DNA of 12,584 nucleotides from the NCBI GenBank assembly GCA_028565635.1, contig JAOXYB010032176.1:1-12584 (forward strand). The letters run 5' to 3'. Position 1 is the stretch's first letter. Every line of letters starts with the position of its first letter. The notes under the pieces were generated by a model that ran no database searches, was not told where the DNA came from, and saw nothing but the letters and a program-made list of their open reading frames with translations. The position numbers were made by a program, and so were the translations under genes. Of this stretch, positions 1-9,600 are shown piece after piece. The DNA comes from Phoronis ovalis. Lineage: Eukaryota > Phoronida > Phoronidae.

Positions 1-160
1 GATAATATGTAGATAAAGACCATTCGTTGTCCTTCAAATAAATCCAAATTTGCATGTCAACACTACAGGAGAAAAAACAGGAAAATATTATTGTTTAATA
101 CGCGGAACTATATTCGTATGTAGTGTCAACATTTGCCATGTGCAATGGTGTACTTAGGCC
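1..160 (-). mobile_element. Partial copy of the inverted-repeat element found at 4910-5330 (one end only)
   Basis: Positions 107-131 are identical over 25 bases to 5266-5290, and similarity continues through the terminal-arm segment AATGGTGTACTTAGGCC (144-160). That segment is the exact 17-base reverse complement of 4922-4938 in the left arm of the other copy. Similarity stops after 160, and the inner side runs towards the left window edge, so the other arm, if present, is outside. Non-coding, inside the intron before exon 1. Confidence 0.72.
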
Positions 161-452
161 GTATGTATTTGTAAGATTGGATCGAATGGGAAAATACACT
201 ATATACTTTTTCTGTTTTAGTCTTTATAATTGCATACAAATTCTACATTAATGTTGACAAGTAAGCCATTTTGTGAAATTCCGTTTCACATTTAATGTGA
301 CATATTTTGCAAAAACATGGTAATGGTAACTTTTAAAGGAAAATGTGTTTCAAATGTTTAATTGAAAAATATTATTAAAGGTCCATTGTACAAAATATAG
401 CAAATCCATGTAGCATACATTAACTGTAGAATACCTTATGTATTTTGTGTAG
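161..452 (+). other. Rest of the intron before exon 1 of the window
   Basis: AT-rich intron sequence ending in the acceptor TATTTTGTGTAG. I see no gene, repeat or conserved element beyond the partial mobile element to its left. Confidence 0.7.
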
Positions 453-616
453 CCCGGAGATGTTTCTCACATTCCTGCAGATGATGAGAACCTGAAGAAA
501 CTAATTTCTGAAGAAACTACAAAAGAAAGTTTTACTGCTGTTGTGATAAGTGGTGTTAACTCAGATCACATTCCATACATGAAGACCAGGTTCAAAGACT
601 GGACAAGGCAGCTAGT
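453..616 (+). CDS. SMCHD1: SMCHD1 exon 1 of window: late ATPase/transducer region
   Basis: Acceptor TGTGTAG, donor GTGAGT. Encodes window residues 1-54 plus two bases of residue 55, starting [14 protein letters not shown] and ending [10 protein letters not shown]. The W-x-x-Q pattern (W50, Q53) matches human W342 and Q345, which as I recall are altered in arhinia (BAMS) patients. The exon starts in phase 0, so the preceding intron splits no codon. In the family this part belongs to the extended ATPase module; the ATP-contacting motifs are upstream of the window. Confidence 0.93.
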
Positions 617-3600
617 GTGAGTATTCTAGGCATACTTATTCTGTTGAATTTTTTTAATCAAAAGCTAGAGTACAATTTCACTTGCAGTTAGTTGCTACGT
701 GGCATTCGAAGATCTGTAATATTAGCAGTTTTGAAGTATGTAACCTGTGCAGATAGTATAGGTTACAATTTTGCTTCTTAAACTTTTTTATGAGTGAATC
801 AAAGGTATTTTTGTTCAGACAAGATTAGGACTCTTTTGGTCAAAATATTGACATTGATCGGGTACAGGCTGATATGACATTTTTCTCATATCTCCTTTAG
901 TCATATCTATCACTACTACATACATGGACCAAATGGAAACTCTGGTGACAAGAAGGCAAATTCAGTAGATGAGGCTTTTAACAACATTGATATACAGGTA
1001 AACATCATAAAAATGAACTGCTTATCTGATTTAAAATACTGTGACAGTCGTGCTTTCATTAATTCTATTGTGTTCTGCGACAATCTACAACATTTTTGCA
1101 GTCAAGATATTTTAATAGATAGTTTCTGGTGTGGAATATCTTAACTAATGTTTCAAACAAATAGAGCAACTCAGAGATCATGGAATTTAGATGTCTTAAG
1201 TGATCAAACTGTTATGTATGTTTGTAAAATCAGAATGTAGACCGAAAGAACGAAACAATGCAGTGTTGTCACTAGAGATTGATTTATTGAATTATCTGTG
1301 ACGGGCACAGCACCTTGACTAGAATAATCAAACTATTGAGGTTGGTAAAGCAGTGTACAAAACTTGCTTATGTAGAAGAGTCTATACTGGCAAAAGCCAA
1401 GAATTTTTGTGGATAGCTAATTTGAGGCAAGTTGCTATATCCTCTTTTTTCTCTTTGTTGTCAGGTAACAATGTACACAAGGAAAGAAAATAATCCACAA
1501 ACAGTTAAACTCCGTGATATTGGTGATGACATGCAATCTCAGTACCTGCAAACTGCTGCAAAGTCATTTGAATTCAAAGCTACTATTGAAGGGACTGGAA
1601 TAGTAGAAGGCATTATTAGATACCATCCATTTTTATATGACAGGGAAACGTATCCTTCAGATACAAGTACTATTGGAGGTAATTAGCATACTGTTAACAT
1701 AGGTGTACACAAGTGAGATCGGCACTTTTAAAGTTTCCCTGTCTTGTGAGAAATCTATTATAAAGCAATGTAGAACTGGATAAGAAGTTGCATGCCATGA
1801 AAAATTCTCAATCCAGTATGACCCAGTATAGATATTACAGTGCTTTATACATAGTGACCTTTGTGTACTGGTGACTTTTACAACAGGTTCAACTGTGGTT
1901 TTATTTGTTTCTGTTAGATGTAGTTTGTATGTGGATGTCTGAAATCAAGAATATAGTGTTAGATTACGGGTTGCAGTGAGAAAAATATTTGTCACTTATA
2001 GATTAAACATTTTATTAATGATATTCTTTTGAGTGTTTTTGATCAATAATTTGTATGTTGTGTCTCATACTTTATTTATTGTCATAATAACAATGATGGC
2101 TGAAATTTAATTAAATTCTTGATAAGTTTCACTGTGGTATTTTAGTAAATGGTATGGAGGATGACGATTTTGAATATTATGGGACTTCTGATGTAAAGCC
2201 AGCTCGCGGAAAGCGCCACGTCTTTGAATGTTACTGGAATGGAAGACTTATACCTTATACTACTATTGAAGAGTAAATATTAGTTTTACTTTGTTCTTAA
2301 TAGAACTTGTTAGAATGGCTACCCTATTTGTATGTACTTGGTGGTGCCAGCAGTTGCGAGCCCTGACACATCTACAATTCTTTGTTTTGTGAATGTTTAT
2401 GTTAACTTGCAGCAAACTGGCGAGATTGTTCATTCACAGAACTCAGCGGCGCAACCTAGTTCATGAAGTATAATCTGTTTGTACATAAATTCCTTCATGG
2501 TCTTATTTTTCTCTCCTAGCTTTTCCTGTTTTCATGAATATAAATAAATTCTACCCTTGCAATATGCAGCAAGTTAATTACTTAATAAAAAGTTTACTTA
2601 AATTTGTTTATTATTACAAGTAATGCTATTTAAAAAGTGTAAAGAACAAACACAAAGTTAAACTTAATGGAAATGTTATCAAAAGAAGAACCTGATGTAC
2701 TATGAATTTTACAGTTTTGAGTGGTGTAGTGTCCCAAAGAAATCCAAAGGTGTACCTCCAGAATGCTACAATAGGTGAGAAATCAGAATTAGATTAATGA
2801 TCTTCTACATCTACATCTATATTGATACTTTGCGGTCCTTCATGCAAAAGACTGGTTGTTTCACCAGTCATGCACACTAATCCGAGTTATGCCTATCGAA
2901 TTTAGAACACATAAATTTACATTGCTCGCTCGGTTGTGTAGCCTTCAATCTCAAATATGTCTGTCGGGAGTTTATTCCAGTCTGTTACTGTTAGAGAGAA
3001 AAAAATGTATTTGAAGGCATTTGTATTTGGTTAAATTTATGTCCATTTGAATGTCTTGTTTGTCTCTGTGGTTTGGTAATGTAGTTAGGTATAGGTATAG
3101 CTACCTTTTGAGTGATTTGTTCTGCATCTAAGTTCAAGTGATGTCCACCCTAAGTCATTTAGTAAGTCAGTGGCGACCCCTGGTTCTCTTCTGCACTCTC
3201 TCTTATAAAGCTTACTGTCCTTCTTTGCACCATTTCGATGTTTCTGATTGTTTTTGAATAAATGGATCCCAAGCAGAAGAGGCATACTCCAAGTGGGGGC
3301 GTAATACGGTGTATAGGCCTGCTCTTTGATCTTTTGAGGACGATTGCCAAGATTTCGTGTAATAAAGCCTGTTGAGCTCTTATTTTGACTTAAAGCTAAA
3401 ATACGATATTCTTGTCGAATATTTATATTATAAGTTATGAGAAAGTATTAATTTTAAAGTTCATAGTTTGTTTCCTGTGCTTTTAGGATATCTGGAGTAC
3501 TGTTCACAAATGACAAATTTCAAGTCTCCACAAATAAACTAACCTTCACTGATCTAGAGATAAGGTTAAAAGACAAAAACACAACTTTTAGTAAAGTTGT

Positions 3601-6600
3601 TAAAGGACAGGTTAGTGAATGGTATAGTTACTCTAATAGAATGCTGTTTAGTTGGATTCAGTTCTGTATGTATAATGACATAATGCTTATAAATTCCCAA
3701 ATTTATAACTTGCTAAAAACATTTTAAGGTATTGAGTACTGTTTGTCATAAGTTAGTTGAACTATAAACTTCATGTCATATTTGAACTGTTAAATAAAAA
3801 GATAATGTGTAAAAATGCACATTTTTGAAAAGGTGCTAATTTGAAAATTGTAAAAATTGCTTTTTTCTGTTGCTCACATGATTAAGGTGGCCATTTTGGG
3901 TATTGCTTGTAATGATTGATATTTTGGAGGCGTGTGTATTAGGGGTAGCCATTTTCTACAACTACCCACACCTAACTTCATATAAAGATCTCCAGATATA
4001 TAAAGTATTAATAAATCCTCACAAACGGTTTAGCCACCTTTTAATATTGTACGTTTCTAGGATAAGAGAATGGCAATAGAGAGTTCATTTCTTACTTGGA
4101 TAAAGGAATGTCATGAACAATTTGACAAACAAATTCGATTTAGCGGCTTTAGAGGCATTGTAAACAGGACAGAACTACCACGGAACAAGCAGGGTCCATG
4201 GAGTGTATTTTCATGTGTAGAATGGGATGGCAGAACATTTAAACAAGGTAACCTGGTAGGTAAATTTTCGTCACTATTTACATATAGCATTTGTTATTGG
4301 TTACCTTAAGAAACAGCATGTCCAATTGTTTGTTCTTTAGCAAGGTGATACCAGTGTGAAGTTTTAACCTTTGTTCTCTTTTAATTGATAAAAAATGATA
4401 CAATACTTGAACTTCATGCTTAAAGAATTGTATAAGGATACATTGCTGTAGGAAGTAGTGTACGTCTTAGTCAGGTACTATTAATCAATAGCCAACATGT
4501 ATGTAAAAATACCATGTATGTGTAGGTAAAACTCTTACGAACAGTTCCAAATATGTGTGGTACCATCAATAAGTTCTATCTATTTGGAGAATACGAAGAT
4601 GATGTGTATGCAACCGGGGGAGAAGTAGAAGTCAGTCAGGTTAGTTTATTTAAAGTTCTTGAAATAAATGTTTACAAAATTTCCAAACAAAGTTTTTGAT
4701 TTTGTTTTTTTGTTTACAAAATAAAGATTAACATGCAATTTCTTTTCCTTTATAATCTGTTAAATCTGCTGAACTTTATACGTAACTCACATGAAAAAGA
4801 CATGCTAGAACATATCAAATGTCTAAAAGCTTGTTTTGAGAAAATTGCTTTATGCGTTCCAAACAGACCTGTTTGAAAATCCGTGATAACAACAGACTCC
4901 TGAAAAAGGAAAACTGCAGCTGGCCTAAGTACACCATTAGACTCCCCATCCAACTCAATACATAAACGTTGTAACGTTCATGCACATATCAAATAGGACA
5001 TTCCCGGAACTATTATCTCTTCATAATGTGAGCGTGCACTCTTTCATATACTTCTAGTTAATTTTTCGTGTAGTCTTGTCCATACTGATTTTCAGAAAAT
5101 CGCATTAGAACAAAATCGACCATGAATCGCACTATTCCTGTGGCAAATAGGCCCGAATTCAAATTCCGATTTAAAAATATTGTAAGGATCTCTGAGATTT
5201 TATTGCTTTAGTCAGAAAGTATAACATGTTAACATTACAAAAAATATGTGGACTAATATACCGGTACTATATTCGTATGTAGTGTCAACAAAGCCTCGTG
5301 CTATGGTGTACGTAGACCAGCTGCAGTTTTTGTTAGAAATCCAAAATTATAAACATTTACTATTTATTTAAATTATAACCATTTACTGTTTATTTAAATT
5401 ATAAACATTACTGTTTATTTAAATTATAATCATTTACTGTTTATTTAAATTATAAACATTTACTGTTTTTTAAATTATAAACATTTACTGTTTATTTGAA
5501 TGTAGGAGCCTAGTAGTATTTATGAAGAAACAAAATGTGTGCCTCTGGTCAAAATTGATTTAAACACTTCAACGTTTTCAATAAAGAAGATGATAGACGA
5601 AGAGGAAGCAAAGTTAGTTCTCTAGCTATATTTGCTTAACGTACAACGTCATAATTGTTTTAGCTAGCTCTATTCAGTGTAGTGCGAGAATAGTGTCTTC
5701 TAAATGGCAATTTCTACCAGGCATTTTTGTATTACTACAGTTTCCGTTGTTATAAATAATTTCTTATGTCCGTTGACTGTGGCTTTGGTACAACAACAAT
5801 GTCTCGTATACACAGTTATGAATAACTACTAGTAGATAGGATTTTCATATGCAGATTATCCAATAAATTACCAATGGCTATGTAGAACAGTTGCATGGAC
5901 AAATTTTATAATTCACAGGTTTTTGAAGTCTATTTTAGTTTATCTCATTGGAGTTTAAGTGAAAACGCTTTGGCAATCAGTTAAGAGACTAGAAGTTATG
6001 TTGGTATTTATTGTTGCCTACATACAGTAGGCATATTTTATGGCCTGTAACATTAGTTTTTGGAATTGATGAAGTAGAAATGGTTAGAAATCATAGAAAT
6101 GGTGAATGTATATAGAAAACTGTAATACTACCATGCTGTTTTGTAGACTTCCTAGCAAGCTAGAAGTTACTTGGCCTGAAGGATTTGAAATCAAACAAAA
6201 TGAAAAGAGAGTTGCTGGAATGACTGTTGGTAAATATTCAAAAAAACTTTCCTTCCTAAAACTGATTGTTTATGAAATATTCTTTCATGGACTGGTGTTA
6301 AATTTATGAAAGTAAATAAATTATACAATTTAAAGTTGGTTGGAAAAGTTTAAAATGTCATATATTTCAAATGAACTGTGAAGTGTGTAGTTGGGGAACA
6401 GTTTGTATATTTGAAATAATATGCAGTTTTCAGAAAAGTAAAACTCAAACACAACTGTACGTTGACATTATTAAACATAATGGTTGTATATCAACAGTTG
6501 GTCGAGTGATATGTTATTGATCAGAGACCTACCCAATATCCTTTTGTGCAAACAATGCAGAATTCACAATGTTATGTAGCAATGCAATTATTTCATTTGA

Positions 6601-9600
6601 AAATCAAGTATTTCATAATATTTACAGGGGCTATCAAGATTGATATTCTGAATCGTAAAGGAGAGCAAATCAGCAAATTACCAGGTTCAAGGGGGAAAAC
6701 AAACAAACTTCTAGTCGAGCTCAAGATAATGTGGCAGGGTACTGGTTTGTATACTTATTTTATAATGTTGAATTGTTATCAGTTGCTATATCAGTTAATT
6801 TGACTTGTTTGTACAAAAAAAAACACATTGAGATATAAAACTTTATCAGCGTTCTAAGTATTGCAGCAATTAAAATGCTAAGCATAATTATTTGCAATCA
6901 TGTGGCCAATAGTTAGTAAGAGGTTCTATAAGTCAACAATTTTAACGCAAAGTTGTCTGGGTTTTTTTTCTGTAAAAAGTACTTAAGTGACAACTACATC
7001 AAGCTCTTGAAACTGAATGTATTGCATTGTTCCCAACTTTTGTTACTTTTCAGCTCATGGCAAAGAAGAAGCTATAGTATCTCACATCAGTCAACATGCT
7101 AAAGCTTGGGGATATTGGTTTAGGAAAATGGGTGAGTGTGATACAGTTGTTTGGAATATACATTATAAACTACTTTACATTAGTACATTTGTCACAGCCT
7201 TACTGACCCTTAGTGACCCTTACTGAGCAAAAAGGTTATTGTATTTGTGAAGTAAGATAGCTAAGGGTTATGTTTGTAATGTTTTTTTTTAACAAAATAT
7301 CTTTATTTATTTTCTGCTTCATCATTTCACACAATGCCTTACAGAGAATGTTCGAAATCTTGGTAGCCATACACTTAAACTGCAGGCAGTTCTTAATGAA
7401 AGTGGTGCTAGCTCATTTTCTGGAAAAGATTTACCATCTCATGAGATCAAATTCACAGTAACAGGTAATACTTAAAATCTGAAAACAGTCTTTTTTGTGA
7501 CAGCAAGTAAAATGTGGAACATTTGTATTCAGATCAAACCTGATGAAACTTGCAAAATGTGCTGACATGCAGAACTCGTGCAAGATGAAAATAATTTTAT
7601 TATGTGTCCGTTATTGCAACATTGTACCTCACTACAATTTTATTTCAACTTATTGGGTCTTAATGGTAAACCTTGTAAATTTCTGCTGTTGTCAGAATTA
7701 AACATTATAACCCTAGGTTTATCATTACTATATCTTCACTTAAAGAGCGCAAATGAATGAAAAATAAAAGCAAGCTCAGATTAGAAATGACTGAAAGGTA
7801 GCTGCCTACGACATAACAATTGTAGAGTTTTTCTTTTTATTTCAGAAGGGGAACCAAATCGGTTTAATGTTGGTTTGCTTGAGGGTCCGTTCCGTGTGGG
7901 AATTCCATTCCAGATCCCCCTAGAGTTTCAGGATGAATTTAATAATCCTACTAAACCTCCAAGTAAAATAAAACCACAACTTGAAGCAAGGTTATAGTCA
8001 ATTTAGTATACTTAATTATTGTGTGCGCTTTTTAATTTAGACTGAGTGAAAATCTTAACAATTTTCTTTACAGTTATTTTTTATTGAAGGTTCTTTATTG
8101 TAAAGTATTGAACTAGTATATTATTAAATATTTTGAAAGATCATCAAAACGTTTATTTTTTAGTGGGTTAGAACTCGTGTATAGTGGTACTGAAGTGAAG
8201 TCGAGTATGCTTGTCGTAAAAAATGTCGTTGCTAAAGGCACCATTCAAGCAAATACTGGAAAGGTATATACACTAGTTTATATTCCTGAGGCCCATTGAC
8301 AGAAACATCGTTAAGTTACTGTTCTGTAAATAATGACTTATGGAAGTAAAACGCGTTGTCTGAAAAGTTGTAATTTAAAAATTGTGTAAGAACCTTACAA
8401 AGGAATCGTAAGAGCTTACGATGTTTCCGACAACAGGCCCCTGGTCGTTTCTTGCATGTATTTATTTTTAATTTTTCACATATAGCAGTTATTAGATCCA
8501 AGTTACTACTGCTTTTACATAGTTAGTTTCAATTTTATCGCACCTTAGTATATTTACTCTGTTGTTATGAGTTGATAGTGATCAGTCATTACCTGGATTC
8601 TTCCTTAATTTGTAGGTTGAGTTTTTTGTGCTTTTGTTCAATGAAATTGGATAACAATAGACTTGACATGTTGCACTTGTTGGAGCCACTAGTCTCAGAC
8701 CCAAACGATCTCAGCATGTCGCATTCTGTGAATGAACAATGACGTAGTTTTGCATGCACTCATGCGATTCATTCACAAAACAAATCATTCGCATTCTGAG
8801 CCAAAACCAAAAAAATCTTATGTTCTTTGATCTAAGAAATAACCTCCTTTTTGTGAGCATATCAATACATCAAGCAACTATTTATTAATATGTTTTTATT
8901 TTGTTTTCTAAAGTCAGATTAAAAAACAAGTTTTGTGTATAACTAAAGGATGCCGGTATTGAAAGGGTCTAACTGTAGCGCCCTCAAGTGCATGCAAATA
9001 GATTTGTACCTGCTGTGCTAACATGTGATCAACTCCATAATTTATTGTTTGTTTTAGAATTTTAGTCTTGCTGTAAAAATGCCAGGTCTTGAGCTCGATT
9101 CTCAAACTCTTAAAATCCGTCTGCTTCCTGGAAATCCCCACAAACTGCAAGTTTATCCTGAAGTTTTGGATATGGAAAATGGGAAGCCGGCAATTTTTGA
9201 CATTTCAGTACTAGACATTGCAGGAAATGTCACCTCTCAACCCAAACTTAATGCTATCTGCAAGGTAAGGATTATCCAATAAGAAAATGATGTCAATATA
9301 CTATTTTGTTTTGATGTACTGATGAAGTACCAACTGCGTTAACATTTCCGTAAATGGGTGTATGCATTTTGAGCTTAAGAAATAAAATCTGAAGTTCTGT
9401 TGGCAAGCAGTTAAATACCTTTTAAGGTAAAGCATAGCAAAATTTCTTAACTGCAGATTTGAAATTATGCTTTTAAAGTTAGCTTTCATATTGTCATGAT
9501 GTTTTCCCCATTCCTGGTGACCGCAGAGTTGGAAACTGCTTATCTTGTATTTGTTTCTGAATTTGCAGTTTTCTGGTGCCCCTGATTTACCTTCTTATAC

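Noticed and set aside
3085-3350. Two overlapping minus-strand open frames of about 65 codons as small genes
   Set aside because: Both are pieces of the frame-broken LINE reverse transcriptase.
4248-4253. GTAACC as an alternative donor for exon 7
   Set aside because: Using it would drop the conserved GNLVK reading and break phase with exon 8.
7194-7225. Short CCTTACTGA/CCTTAGTGA repeats in intron 12
   Set aside because: Three near-copies of about 10 bases are easily explained by local slippage; no larger structure is present.
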